A DNA stretch of 64,000 bases, taken from Rhodococcoides trifolii (GTDB lineage Bacteria > Actinomycetota > Actinomycetes > Mycobacteriales > Mycobacteriaceae). A program made the position numbers and the translations under genes. The notes below the pieces were generated by a model. The model had not been told where the DNA came from, ran no database searches, and saw only the letters and a list, made by a program, of their open reading frames with translations. Each line of letters starts with the position of its first letter. Within the stretch, counting starts at the first letter, position 1. The stretch is from positions 620,001 to 684,000 of the forward strand of contig NZ_BMCU01000003.1 of NCBI RefSeq assembly GCF_014635345.1, given 5' to 3'. Positions 36,348 through 45,877 of the stretch are shown here, piece after piece.

Positions 36348-37715
36348 GTGACCATAGTGACCACATACTCCCCGGCAACACTGCGGGCGATCAAGAAGGC
36401 GACCGTGCGGCTCCTGCCGCTCATGGGCCTGCTGTACTTCTTCAACTACCTCGACCGAGTCAACGTCGGGTACGCCGCCCTCCGCATGAACGAAGACCTC
36501 GGCCTGAGCAGCGCGGCGTACGGGCTCGGCGCCGGACTGTTCTTCATCGGCTACTTCATCTTCGAGGTCCCCAGCAACCTGATGCTGCACAAGGTGGGAG
36601 CGCGAGTCTGGATCGCCCGCATCGCGATCACCTGGGGCATTCTCGCCACCTGCATGGCGTTCGTGAACAGCTCCGAGACCTTCTACCTCGTCCGCTTCCT
36701 CACCGGCATAGCCGAGGCTGGGCTGTTCCCCGGGCTGATCCTGTTCCTCACCTACTGGTTCCCCCGCGCTCGGCGCGCCAAGATCACCGCCATGTTCATC
36801 CTGGCCATCCCGCTCTCGTCCGTCTTCGGCGCCCCGGTGTCTTCTCTGCTGCTGCAGCACGGCGGCGGCTGGCTCGGATTCGAGCAGAGCTGGAGGGTCA
36901 TGTTCTTCCTCGAGGGAATCCCCCCGATCATCATCGGTATCTGCACCCTGTTCCTGCTCCCCAACCGTCCCCGTGACGCGAAATGGCTCACCGCCGAGGA
37001 GAAGAGCGAACTCACTCAGGTCATCGACGCCGAAGACGCCCAGCAGGTCCAGGGTCGGGGTCACATGCCGCTGAAGCGCGCACTGACGAGTTCGCGGGTC
37101 GTCGGGTTGGCCATCACGTACTTCGGTATCACCTACGGCCTCTACGCCATGAGTTTCTTTCTTCCGCAGATCATCTCGGGATTCCAGGAAAGCTTCGGCT
37201 CGAAGCTCAGCCTGCTCCAGATCGGCCTCGTCACCGCAATTCCGTTCGGCATCGGTGCCGTCGCGATGCTCCTGAACGCATGGCACTCGGACAAGACCTC
37301 CGAGCGACGATTCCACACCGCAATTCCGGTCGTGGTCGGTGCAGTGGGCATCGCCGTGGCGATGAACCTCGGTTCGCCGTCGACCACTGTCGTCGCGATC
37401 TCCGTCGGTGCCGCGGGCATCTTCGCCGCACTCGCCGTGTTCTGGCAACTGCCGAGCGCCTTCCTCACCGGGACCGCCGCGGCCGGTGGTATCGCAATGA
37501 TCAACTCGTTCGGCAACCTGAGCGGATTCGTCGGCCCGTACCTCACCGGCTGGCTGCACGACCTCACGGGCAACTACAAGGCCGGCATGTTCCTGGTCGC
37601 CGGGTTCATGCTCCTGTCCGCCGCAATCGTCTACAAGCTCGGTCGAACCCGTGACGACGAAGGTCTGCAGAACGCCTCACCCGACCTCGCGCCGCGGGTG
37701 CATCAAGCAACGTGA
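36348..37715 (+). CDS. MFS transporter, anion:cation symporter (ACS) type
   Basis: About 455 residues with twelve hydrophobic helices. N-Y-L-D-R-V-N-V-G-Y-A in helix one and the loop 2-3 region (P-S-N-L-M-L-H-K-V-G-A-R) are characteristic of the ACS/phthalate permease family, which imports organic anions. GTG 36348 is chosen: it has an AAGAGA ribosome site, and the longer open frame upstream would overlap the preceding gene. Neighbouring genes suggest a hydroxy- or oxo-acid substrate. Confidence 0.85.
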   Translation: MTIVTTYSPATLRAIKKATVRLLPLMGLLYFFNYLDRVNVGYAALRMNEDLGLSSAAYGLGAGLFFIGYFIFEVPSNLMLHKVGARVWIARIAITWGILATCMAFVNSSETFYLVRFLTGIAEAGLFPGLILFLTYWFPRARRAKITAMFILAIPLSSVFGAPVSSLLLQHGGGWLGFEQSWRVMFFLEGIPPIIIGICTLFLLPNRPRDAKWLTAEEKSELTQVIDAEDAQQVQGRGHMPLKRALTSSRVVGLAITYFGITYGLYAMSFFLPQIISGFQESFGSKLSLLQIGLVTAIPFGIGAVAMLLNAWHSDKTSERRFHTAIPVVVGAVGIAVAMNLGSPSTTVVAISVGAAGIFAALAVFWQLPSAFLTGTAAAGGIAMINSFGNLSGFVGPYLTGWLHDLTGNYKAGMFLVAGFMLLSAAIVYKLGRTRDDEGLQNASPDLAPRVHQAT

Positions 37716-37725
37716 TCCTCTCGAC

Positions 37726-37760
37726 CGAAGAACCCCGGCCCACGTCGCCGGGGTTCTTCG
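37726..37760. terminator. Bidirectional terminator
   Basis: CGAAGAACCCCGGC and GCCGGGGTTCTTCG form a perfect 14-bp stem around a 7-nt loop, between the convergent MFS and GAF-PucR genes. No T-run, as is usual for high-GC actinobacteria. Confidence 0.85.
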
Positions 37761-37765
37761 TCGTC

Positions 37766-39655
37766 TCACGGGGCGAGCAACATGCCACTTCGCCGCAGCC
37801 GCAACAGCACCTGGAGGTCGAGAGCCGAATCAGGTTCCCGCCATTGCTTTCCGATCAATCTGTCGATCGAATCCAGACGTTGGTACAACGTGTTGACGTG
37901 CACGTTGAGGGCGGTGGCCGCCTGCGCGTGACGACGCCCCTGGGAGAGGTAGGTCGACAGCGTCTCGATCAGAGGTGTGCCACGCTTGGCCTCCTCGTCG
38001 ATCATCGGTCCCAGCAGCCGACGGGTCAGCGCGTCCAACTCCTGCCGACCGGTACGACTGAGCAGCACGCCGTAGATACCCAGATCCGAAGACGCGGATT
38101 TGTCCCCCGGGCGCCCGAGGGTGGCGAGGACATCGCACGTCTGCTGCGCCTCGAGGTACGCGTCGGCCAGGGCCGCGGCTCCCCGAGCGGGTGCGGACAC
38201 CCCGACCGTCGTCACCGTGTCCGACGACGGGAGCGAGTCGAGCACGTGCTTCGGACGTTCGGTAGGGACCACGGCGATTGCGCGGGACCCGTGCTGTGCC
38301 ACCACCGAACCGGTTGGCAACGAAGCAGATTCGAGCACACGGCGGGCATCTACCCCGCCGTCCCGAGTTTCCGCGACGGCCACGCAATACGTGCGGTCGG
38401 GGTTCACGCCGGCCAACCTGCACTGCCGGTCGCTGTCGTCGGCGCTCGCGGGACGAGTGATGAGATCGACGACGAACGCGTCGCGAGACCGGCGTGAACT
38501 CTCGCCGGCGTACTGGTCCGCCGCAAGCAGCAGCGCGACCGCAGGGGCCACGCGCCCCAACAGAATTCGATCGGCATCGCCGAGCGGGGAGTTCTCGGCC
38601 GTCACGACGACGACGGCGCCCAAGACGCGATCCGAGGTGTGGATGCACTGGGCCACCACCAGTGACCCTGCTCCCTCACGTTCGAGTTGCTTGTCGCGCA
38701 GCGATGAATCGTTCGTGAAGTCCTGCACGATCGACTGTGCCACCGAACCGATATCAGACGGACCCGTCGATGTTCCGGTGACCAAGTGAACGGGTTTGCC
38801 CATCAGGCGTCCGACGTCCGCGATCAGCCGCGGTACCCCTCCCCCGTCCAACACGACGCCGGCGAGCGTGCGATCCCACTCGATGGCGGTCTCCAATTGC
38901 TGTGTTCGAGTGGACAACTCGTCGTTGGCGCGCTCGAGTCGGGCGACCGCCTGGTGGTAGCGCTCGAACGATCGGGCATTGTCCATCGCCACCGCCGCGT
39001 GAGCCGCCAGTGCCGACAGCAGACCGACCTCGGATTCGGTGAACTGCCGTTCGGTGCGTTTGCAGGCGAACAACGCGCCGAGCACCTGACCACCCACCTG
39101 CAACGGAACCCCGAGCAAACCGCGCATGTTCTCGGCGGCAGCAGCGCTGTCTCCTCCGGTCATGTGTCGGAACGCCGGCTCACCCTGATAGTCGGTTGTC
39201 CACGCCGGGGCCTGCTCGCGCAGAATCAGTCCGGCCATTCCTTCGTTCTTGTCGAAGGTCAGACCGGGCAGCTTGGGCGTCAGCGCGCCGCTGGTGACGC
39301 GCACCGTGAAGTCGTCGCCGTCGACCGTTCCCACGTAGGACAGGTCCACGCGCAGCAGACTTCGGGCCTGATCCACCACGGTCTGCAGGAGCACATTCAG
39401 GTCGCGCACCGTGGTCAGCCGCACCGCAATGTCGTTGAGAGCAGCCAGTTCCGCGGCTCGGTCGCGCCGCTGATCGAGCTTTGCTCGCAGCTCGTAGGCG
39501 GCGTCCGCATCACGTTCGGCGCGAACCCGCTCCGCGCCGCGAGCGTCGAGAAGCACGGCGGTGCGCTCGGTGTTCATCGACGACCAGGATGCATCGCCGA
39601 GTAGTAGTTGCAGCCACCCCGCCGCTTCATCGGATTTCGACACCGGAGATCCCAT
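37766..39655 (-). CDS. GAF-domain transcriptional regulator with PucR-type C-terminal HTH
   Basis: A 629-residue regulator. A coiled region (about 45-70) leads into a GAF domain (about 75-225, with F-D-K-N-E-G-M-A-G-L-I-L and L-G-V-P-L-Q-V-G-G-Q-V-L-G). A middle region follows, then the PucR helix-turn-helix (L-S-T-Y-L-S-Q-G-R-R-H-A-Q-A-A to N-T-L-Y-Q-R-L, about 573-605). PucR/CdaR regulators usually activate adjacent catabolic genes. It sits between the MFS gene and the divergent GlcD-E1-E2-E3 operon, its likely targets. Confidence 0.85.
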   Translation of the reverse strand: MGSPVSKSDEAAGWLQLLLGDASWSSMNTERTAVLLDARGAERVRAERDADAAYELRAKLDQRRDRAAELAALNDIAVRLTTVRDLNVLLQTVVDQARSLLRVDLSYVGTVDGDDFTVRVTSGALTPKLPGLTFDKNEGMAGLILREQAPAWTTDYQGEPAFRHMTGGDSAAAAENMRGLLGVPLQVGGQVLGALFACKRTERQFTESEVGLLSALAAHAAVAMDNARSFERYHQAVARLERANDELSTRTQQLETAIEWDRTLAGVVLDGGGVPRLIADVGRLMGKPVHLVTGTSTGPSDIGSVAQSIVQDFTNDSSLRDKQLEREGAGSLVVAQCIHTSDRVLGAVVVVTAENSPLGDADRILLGRVAPAVALLLAADQYAGESSRRSRDAFVVDLITRPASADDSDRQCRLAGVNPDRTYCVAVAETRDGGVDARRVLESASLPTGSVVAQHGSRAIAVVPTERPKHVLDSLPSSDTVTTVGVSAPARGAAALADAYLEAQQTCDVLATLGRPGDKSASSDLGIYGVLLSRTGRQELDALTRRLLGPMIDEEAKRGTPLIETLSTYLSQGRRHAQAATALNVHVNTLYQRLDSIDRLIGKQWREPDSALDLQVLLRLRRSGMLLAP

Positions 39656-39673
39656 CTACACAACAACGCACGT

Positions 39674-39721
39674 TCTCTGGAGAGATCCTACATAGAGAGG
39701 AGACTCGCATCACAGTAACTT
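39674..39721 (+). promoter_or_regulatory. Promoter of the oxidase/oxoacid dehydrogenase operon with half-site repeats
   Basis: TCTCT-GG-AGAGA (39674-39685) and a nearby CATAGAGAG echo the TCTCTACA/TGTAGAGA arms found upstream of the MFS gene, suggesting one shared regulator. TAACTT (39716-39721) is a -10 hexamer 7 nt before GTG 39729, so the operon mRNA may be leaderless. Confidence 0.5.
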
Positions 39722-39728
39722 TCGAAGG

Positions 39729-41129
39729 GTGAACGCAGTAACAGCTCTCGTCTCTCGTGCAGACGCCCTCATCAGCGCACTCCGCGGCCGCGTCCCTGCC
39801 GATCGGTTCGTCACCGATCCCGACGTCGTCGCGTCGTACCACCATGACCAGGCCGAGTGGGCTCCCTTCGCCCCTCCCCTCATGGTGGTCCGGCCCAAGA
39901 CGGCGGACGAGGCGCAGGCCGTCGTTCAGCAATGCGCACTCCGGCGCATTCCTGTGGTGACACGCGGCGCAGGCACCGGACTCTCGGGGGGTGCCAACGC
40001 CACCGAGGGTTCGGTCGTCATGTCGATGGAGGCCATGGCGTCGATCAAGCGGATCGATCGCCTCGAGCGCATCGCCGTCGTCGAACCCGGCGTGGTCAAC
40101 GATCACCTCCGTGCCGCGTGCGCCGAGGTGGGACTGTGGTACCCGCCGGACCCGGCCAGCGCTCCCTGGTCCACCATCGGCGGCAACGTCGCAACGAACG
40201 CGGGCGGACTCTGCTGCGTCAAGTACGGCGTCACCAAGGACTATGTACTGGGCGTGCAGATCGTCACCGGCACAGGAGAACTCGTCAGACTCGGACGCGA
40301 GACCGCCAAGGGCGTGGCCGGCTACGACCTCGCCGGCCTCATGGTGGGCTCCGAGGGGACCCTGGGCATCATCACCGAGATCACCGTGAAACTACGCCCG
40401 ATGCAACCACCGCAGCGCACTGTTGCCGGGTACTTCGACTCTCTGGTCGACGCCGGGCGCGCGGTCGCTGCGGTCGCCGAGGCAGGCCTTACCCCGTCGG
40501 CCCTCGAGCTGATCGACCGACCGTGCCTCGAAGCGGTCGATGCGTGGAAGAACATGGGCATCTCGACCGAGGCCAACGTGGTCCTGCTCGGCCGCACCGA
40601 CACCCCCGGCGAGGTCGGTGACCGCGAAGCCGAACGGATGCAGCGCTGCTTCGAAGATGCGGGGGCCACCTGGGCCGCCACGTCCACCGACGAGGCAGAG
40701 GCCGAGGCACTGTTCGATGCGCGTCGACTCGCCTACCCGGCGATGGAACGTCTCGGACCCGTTCTGACAGAGGATGTCTGCGTCCCCAAGCGGAACGTTC
40801 CGGAGATGCTGGGGCGTATCGAGGAGATAGGCCGACGCCACGACATCGTGATCGCGAACATCGCACACGCAGGGGACGGCAACCTGCACCCGCTTCTCAT
40901 CACGCAACCCGGTGACAACGCCGCGCGCGTCCGAGCGCAGGCCGCCTTCGACGACATCATCGACGCCGCGCTCGAACTCGGCGGCACGGTGACCGGTGAA
41001 CACGGCGTCGGACTGCTCAAGATGTCCGGACTGGCCAAGGAACTGGACCCCACCGTGCTCGCCATGCACCGCGCCGTCAAGAGCGCACTCGATCCGTGGG
41101 GACTCCTCAATCCCGGAAAGGTCTTCTGA
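39729..41129 (+). CDS. GlcD/LldD-type FAD-linked 2-hydroxyacid oxidase
   Basis: A 466-residue FAD oxidase of the GlcD/D-lactate dehydrogenase family. The FAD domain shows G-A-G-T-G-L-S-G-G-A and the N-V-A-T-N-A-G-G-L segment; the substrate domain has H-A-G-D-G-N-L-H-P near 380 and T-G-E-H-G-V-G near the C-terminus. It has no iron-sulfur part. It leads an operon with a 2-oxoacid dehydrogenase complex (TGATG junction), so it probably makes the 2-oxo acid that the complex consumes. Confidence 0.87.
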   Translation: MNAVTALVSRADALISALRGRVPADRFVTDPDVVASYHHDQAEWAPFAPPLMVVRPKTADEAQAVVQQCALRRIPVVTRGAGTGLSGGANATEGSVVMSMEAMASIKRIDRLERIAVVEPGVVNDHLRAACAEVGLWYPPDPASAPWSTIGGNVATNAGGLCCVKYGVTKDYVLGVQIVTGTGELVRLGRETAKGVAGYDLAGLMVGSEGTLGIITEITVKLRPMQPPQRTVAGYFDSLVDAGRAVAAVAEAGLTPSALELIDRPCLEAVDAWKNMGISTEANVVLLGRTDTPGEVGDREAERMQRCFEDAGATWAATSTDEAEAEALFDARRLAYPAMERLGPVLTEDVCVPKRNVPEMLGRIEEIGRRHDIVIANIAHAGDGNLHPLLITQPGDNAARVRAQAAFDDIIDAALELGGTVTGEHGVGLLKMSGLAKELDPTVLAMHRAVKSALDPWGLLNPGKVF

Positions 41130-42241
41130 TGACCGACAAGCCCTTGGAGGCAACCATGTTCGCCGGAGACGACCTCGTCCAACTCGTGTCCACCACGGGC
41201 GAGCGCGTCGAGAATTCCGACTGGTCGCCGTGGGTCGCCGACATCGACATCGACGCGATCCGCAGGCTGTACGAGGATTTGGTAGTGGTCCGGCGCATCG
41301 ACGCCGAGGCCACCGCGCTCCAGCGCCAGGGCGAACTTGGCCTGTGGGCGCCACTTCTCGGGCAGGAAGCCGCACAGGTCGGGTCCGCGCGAGCCCTCGG
41401 ATCCGAGGACTTCGTCTTCGCCAGCTACCGCGAGCACGGAGTTGCGTACTGCCGCGACGTCGACCCGACGCACATGTTGCGGTTCTGGCGCGGGTCGACC
41501 CACTCCGGATGGAACCCGTTGCAGTACAACATGACTACGCCCGCAATCATCGTCGGCGCGCAGGCTCTGCACGCCACCGGCTACGCCATGGGCATGCAGT
41601 TCGACGGCGTCGACGGCGCTGCGATCACCTATTTCGGCGACGGAGCCACCAGCCAGGGCGACATCTCCGAGGCGTTCAACTTCGCGGCGAGCTTCTCCGC
41701 ACCGGTGGTCTTCTTCTGTCAGAACAACCAGTGGGCGATCTCCGAACCGGTCAGTCTTCAGACGTCGGTCAGCATCGCAGCGCGAGGCCGCGGTTTCGGA
41801 ATCCCGTCGGTGCGCGTCGACGGTAACGACGTGCTCGCCGTCATGGCCGTGACGCGCGCGGCCATCGCCCGCGCACGAGAAGGCAGCGGCCCCACCCTGA
41901 TCGAGGCATACACCTACCGCATGGGACCGCACACCACCTCCGACGACCCGACCAAGTACCGGCCCGCGGCGCTCGACGAGGAATGGAAGGCCAAGGATCC
42001 ACTCGACCGCATTCGCAGGCTTCTCGACGCCTCCGCCGCTCTCGACGACGATTACCTCGCGCAGGTTCAGCGCCAGGCCGACCGCACCGCAGCTGCACTG
42101 CGTGAAGGATGCCTCGGCACCGTCGAGCCCACTGCCCTGTCGATGTTCGACCATGTCTACGCAGAGGAGCATCCTCTGATCGACGAGGAACGGCGCCAGT
42201 TCGTGACCTACCGTGACTCCCTGGAAGGAACCACCCGATGA
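41129..42241 (+). CDS. 2-oxoacid dehydrogenase E1 alpha subunit
   Basis: A 370-residue thiamine diphosphate enzyme subunit. The ThDP/Mg motif is G-D-G-A-T-S-Q-G-D (about 171-179) to N-N-Q-W-A-I-S. P-L-L-G-Q-E-A-A-Q-V-G and Y-R-E-H-G-V are typical of BCKDH/PDH alpha subunits. The phosphorylation loop Y-R-M-G-P-H-T-T-S-D-D-P-T resembles branched-chain enzymes more than pyruvate dehydrogenase. Second gene of the operon, overlapping the oxidase stop by one base. Confidence 0.88.
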   Translation: MTDKPLEATMFAGDDLVQLVSTTGERVENSDWSPWVADIDIDAIRRLYEDLVVVRRIDAEATALQRQGELGLWAPLLGQEAAQVGSARALGSEDFVFASYREHGVAYCRDVDPTHMLRFWRGSTHSGWNPLQYNMTTPAIIVGAQALHATGYAMGMQFDGVDGAAITYFGDGATSQGDISEAFNFAASFSAPVVFFCQNNQWAISEPVSLQTSVSIAARGRGFGIPSVRVDGNDVLAVMAVTRAAIARAREGSGPTLIEAYTYRMGPHTTSDDPTKYRPAALDEEWKAKDPLDRIRRLLDASAALDDDYLAQVQRQADRTAAALREGCLGTVEPTALSMFDHVYAEEHPLIDEERRQFVTYRDSLEGTTR

Positions 42242-43218
42242 CCGCCACGACCCTCCCGATGGGCAAGGCCATCAATGCAGGCCTGCGACGGGCGCTCGAG
42301 AACGACCCCAAGGTCGTCCTGATGGGCGAAGACATCGGCACACTCGGCGGCGTCTTCCGCATCACCGAGGGGCTGCAGAAGGACTTCGGCGACACCCGCG
42401 TGATCGACACCCCGCTGGCCGAATCCGCCATCATGGGCACGGCAGTCGGTCTCGCGATGCGCGGCTACCGCCCGGTGGTCGAGATTCAATTCGACGGCTT
42501 CATCTACCCCGCCTTCGACCAGATCGTCTCGCAGGTCGCCAAACTGCACTACCGCACCGGCGGCAACGTCAAGATGCCCATCACCATTCGCGTCCCGTAC
42601 GGCGGCGGAATCGGCGCGATCGAGCACCATTCCGAATCACCGGAAGGCTACTTCGCGGCAACCGCAGGTCTGCGAGTCGTCAGTTGCAGCAACGCGTCCG
42701 ACGCGTACACCATGATCCAGCAGGCCATCGCATCCGACGATCCGGTGCTGTTCTTCGAGCCCAAGCGGCGGTACTGGGAGAAGGGCACGCTCGATACGTC
42801 GGCAGAGCAGTTCCCGCTGCACAAGGCGCGCGTTCTCACCGAGGGCACCGACGTCACCCTGCTGACCTACGGACCGCTGGTGACGACCGCACTGCAGGCC
42901 GCGAAAGTCGCTGCGGCGGAAGGCCGTTCGATCGAGGTCGTCGACCTGAGATCCATCTCGCCGCTGGACCTCGACACCGTCGCGGAATCGGTCACGCGCA
43001 CCGGGCGTCTCGTCGTCACGCACGAAGCACCTGTGTTCCTCGGCATCGGCGCCGAGATCGCCGCCCGCATCACCGAGCGTTGCTTCTTTCACCTCGAGGC
43101 CCCCGTCGGTCGTGTCGGCGGGTTCACCATCCCGTACCCGCCGGCCAAGCTCGAGGAATTCTTCCTCCCCGACGTCGACCGCATCCTCGACGCCGTCGAC
43201 CGCACCTTCATCGCGTAG
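42238..43218 (+). CDS. 2-oxoacid dehydrogenase E1 beta subunit
   Basis: A 326-residue transketolase-like subunit. G-E-D-I-G-T-L-G-G-V-F-R (about 30-41), D-T-P-L-A-E-S-A-I-M-G and the C-terminal transketolase domain (D-L-R-S-I-S-P-L-D) are as in BCKDH beta. ATGA overlap with E1 alpha, so the two are made in equal amounts. Confidence 0.9.
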   Translation: MTATTLPMGKAINAGLRRALENDPKVVLMGEDIGTLGGVFRITEGLQKDFGDTRVIDTPLAESAIMGTAVGLAMRGYRPVVEIQFDGFIYPAFDQIVSQVAKLHYRTGGNVKMPITIRVPYGGGIGAIEHHSESPEGYFAATAGLRVVSCSNASDAYTMIQQAIASDDPVLFFEPKRRYWEKGTLDTSAEQFPLHKARVLTEGTDVTLLTYGPLVTTALQAAKVAAAEGRSIEVVDLRSISPLDLDTVAESVTRTGRLVVTHEAPVFLGIGAEIAARITERCFFHLEAPVGRVGGFTIPYPPAKLEEFFLPDVDRILDAVDRTFIA

Positions 43219-43236
43219 CAGGAGACCTCGAACCAC

Positions 43237-44481
43237 ATGGCCACCATCAAGACCTTCGTCCTGCCCGACCTCGGCGAGGGGCTCACCGAAGCCGAGCTGC
43301 TCACCTGGACGGTCTCGGTCGGCGACACCGTCGAGCTCAACCAGATCATCGCCGAAGTCGAAACCGCGAAGGCGTCGGTGGAGCTCCCGTCCCCCTACGC
43401 CGGAACGGTCACCACTCTGCACGCCGCCGAGGGAACCAGCGTCGACGTCGGAAGCGCGTTCATCGACATCGAGGTGGCGTCCGCGGAGACAACCGAGCCC
43501 GTTGTCGCCGAACGGACCCCAGTTCTCGTGGGGTACGGCGTCGCGGAGGAGAACGCCAGTCGGCGTCGACCCGTTCCGGAGCCGGCCGCTGTGACGGCGA
43601 CGGTGAGCACCAAGCCGAAAGCTGCACCGCCCGTGCGCTTCGCGGCCAAGCAGAACGGCGTCGACCTTGCGGAGGTGCCCGCCACCGGCGCGAGCGGGCA
43701 GGTCACCCGCACCGACCTCGAGAACTACCTGAGCAGCCCGTCGCCAGAGGAAAGTGCTGTTGCACAGACGATCTCGCGGCCGGACGAAGAGCGCATACCC
43801 ATCAAGGGTGTCCGTAAGCACACGGCGGCTGCCATGGTCGCCAGTGCATTCACCGCCCCGCACGTCACCGAATTCGTCGACGTCGACGTCACCCCGACGA
43901 TGGAACTGCTGGATCGGTTGCGCGCCAACAAAAACGTCGACGGACTACGGCTGACGCCCCTGGCCCTCGTCGCGAAAGCGGTACTCGTTGCGCTGCGCGG
44001 CAATCCCAGTCTGAACTCCCACTGGGACGAAGCAGCCCAAGAGATCGTCGTCAAGAAATACGTCAACCTGGGAATCGCGGCCGCCACACCGCGCGGGCTG
44101 ATGGTGCCCAACATCAAGAACGCTCACAGCCTCGGGCTCCGGGAACTGGCGCAGTCGTTGGCCACTTTGACGTCGACCGCCAAGGATGGCAAGACCGGGC
44201 CCGGTGATCTCGCGGACGGCACCATCACCATCTCGAACATCGGCGTGTTCGGAATCGATTCGGGCACACCTATTCTCAATCCGGGCGAAGCAGCGATTCT
44301 TGCTTTCGGTTCTATCCGGCGGCGGCCGTGGGAGTACCAGGGCGAGATCGCGCTGCGCTCGATCACCACCTTGAGCTTGTCTTTCGATCATCGGCTGGTC
44401 GACGGCGAACAGGGATCGCGGTTCCTGGCGACGCTCGCGGACGTTCTGTCCGATCCCATCAGCTTGATCGCCCTGAGCTGA
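43237..44481 (+). CDS. 2-oxoacid dehydrogenase E2 (dihydrolipoyl acyltransferase)
   Basis: A 414-residue E2. One lipoyl domain carries the lipoylated Lys45 in E-T-A-K-A-S; after a flexible linker comes a peripheral-subunit-binding domain (R-F-A-A-K-Q-N-G-V-D-L to V-T-R-T-D-L), then the acyltransferase core with H385-R-L-V-D389-G. It moves the acyl group from E1 to CoA. An AGGAG ribosome site precedes the start. Confidence 0.9.
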   Translation: MATIKTFVLPDLGEGLTEAELLTWTVSVGDTVELNQIIAEVETAKASVELPSPYAGTVTTLHAAEGTSVDVGSAFIDIEVASAETTEPVVAERTPVLVGYGVAEENASRRRPVPEPAAVTATVSTKPKAAPPVRFAAKQNGVDLAEVPATGASGQVTRTDLENYLSSPSPEESAVAQTISRPDEERIPIKGVRKHTAAAMVASAFTAPHVTEFVDVDVTPTMELLDRLRANKNVDGLRLTPLALVAKAVLVALRGNPSLNSHWDEAAQEIVVKKYVNLGIAAATPRGLMVPNIKNAHSLGLRELAQSLATLTSTAKDGKTGPGDLADGTITISNIGVFGIDSGTPILNPGEAAILAFGSIRRRPWEYQGEIALRSITTLSLSFDHRLVDGEQGSRFLATLADVLSDPISLIALS

Positions 44482-44509
44482 CATCTACTTCTCGAGGAGC
44501 ACCACGAAC

Positions 44510-45877
44510 ATGACCGGCCCCGACGTACTCGTCCTCGGCGGTGGATCCGGTGGTTACGCCACCGCATTCCGTGCGGCCCAGCTCGGACTGACCGTCACCC
44601 TTGTCGAACAGGACAAGGTCGGCGGAACCTGCCTGCATCGCGGCTGCATCCCCACGAAGGCCCTGCTGCATGCAGCCGAGGTCGCCGACACGATCGCCCA
44701 CGCTTCTGCAGTCGGTATCAAGGCGACCATGGTCGGCGTCGACCTCGACGCCGTGCACGGATACAAGGACGGCATCGTCGACCGCCTCTACAAGGGCTTG
44801 CACGGCCTCGTTCGCAGTCACAGGATCGAACTGGTGCAGGGCGTCGGCCGATACGTCGGGGGCACCTCGGTGGAGGTCGGCGGGCGCACGATCACGGGCA
44901 CGTCCCTGGTGCTCGCCACCGGGTCGCAGGTCCAGAGCATCCCCGGCCTCGACATCGGTGGTCGGATCCTCACAAGCGACGAAGCGCTGACGTACCCGAC
45001 ACTGCCGGAGCGGGTCGTCGTATTGGGCGGCGGTGTCATCGGCGTCGAGTTCGCGAGTATCTGGCGGTCGCTCGGAGCCGAGGTCGCGGTCATCGAGGCA
45101 CTCCCCCGGCTCGTCGCAGCCGAGGACGAGTGGTCGTCGAAGCAACTCACCCGAGCGTTTCGCAAGCGGGGTATCGACGTCCGGACCGGCACCCGGTTTG
45201 CCCGCGCCACACAGGACGAGAACACCGTCACCGTCACCACCGAGGCCGGTGACGTTCTCGAAGCGGACGTGCTGCTCGTTGCCGTGGGCCGCGGCCCGAG
45301 GACGGGCGCAACAGGGTTCGCGGACAACGGGATCGAACTCGACGAACGCGGCTTCGTGGCCGTGGACGACCGGCTGCGCACCAGCGTCTCCGGCGTGTAC
45401 GCGGTCGGCGACATCGTGAGGGGTCCGCAACTGGCGCACCGTGGGTTCCAGCACGGCCTCTTCGTGGCCGACGAGATCGCAGGTTCGCACCCGACGCTCG
45501 TGGCGGATCACAACATTCCGCGCGTGGTCTATTGCAACCCCGAGGTGGCGTCGGTCGGCTTGACCGAAGCGCAAGCACGCGAACAGTATTCGGACATCAG
45601 CACCACGGTCTACGACCTGGCCGGCAACGGCAAGAGCCAGATCCTCGGTACCGCCGGCGGGGTCAAGCTGATCAGAGTGACCGACGGTCCGGTCGTCGGC
45701 GTCCATATCGTCGGCGAGCGTGTGGGCGAGTCGATCGGCGAAGCGCAACTGGTCGTGAACTGGGAGGCGTTCCCCGACGAGGTGGCCGCGTTGGTCCACG
45801 CGCACCCCACTCAGGGAGAAGCCTTCGGCGAAGCGCACCTCGCGCTGGCGGGCCGGCCGCTGCACGCCCACGGGTAG
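44510..45877 (+). CDS. lpdA: Dihydrolipoyl dehydrogenase (E3)
   Basis: A 455-residue flavoprotein. The FAD motif is G-G-G-S-G-G, the redox disulfide is C41-L-H-R-G-C46 in G-G-T-C-L-H-R-G-C-I-P-T-K, and the C-terminal base pair is His432 and Glu437 in H-P-T-Q-G-E. It reoxidises the E2 lipoyl group with NAD. A dedicated E3 in this operon indicates a self-sufficient complex, as in branched-chain 2-oxoacid dehydrogenases. Confidence 0.9.
   Translation: MTGPDVLVLGGGSGGYATAFRAAQLGLTVTLVEQDKVGGTCLHRGCIPTKALLHAAEVADTIAHASAVGIKATMVGVDLDAVHGYKDGIVDRLYKGLHGLVRSHRIELVQGVGRYVGGTSVEVGGRTITGTSLVLATGSQVQSIPGLDIGGRILTSDEALTYPTLPERVVVLGGGVIGVEFASIWRSLGAEVAVIEALPRLVAAEDEWSSKQLTRAFRKRGIDVRTGTRFARATQDENTVTVTTEAGDVLEADVLLVAVGRGPRTGATGFADNGIELDERGFVAVDDRLRTSVSGVYAVGDIVRGPQLAHRGFQHGLFVADEIAGSHPTLVADHNIPRVVYCNPEVASVGLTEAQAREQYSDISTTVYDLAGNGKSQILGTAGGVKLIRVTDGPVVGVHIVGERVGESIGEAQLVVNWEAFPDEVAALVHAHPTQGEAFGEAHLALAGRPLHAHG

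Noticed and set aside
40733..42172. A 479-codon antisense frame across the oxidase and E1 alpha genes.
   Set aside because: It is a GC-bias shadow; the sense-strand proteins have complete catalytic motifs.
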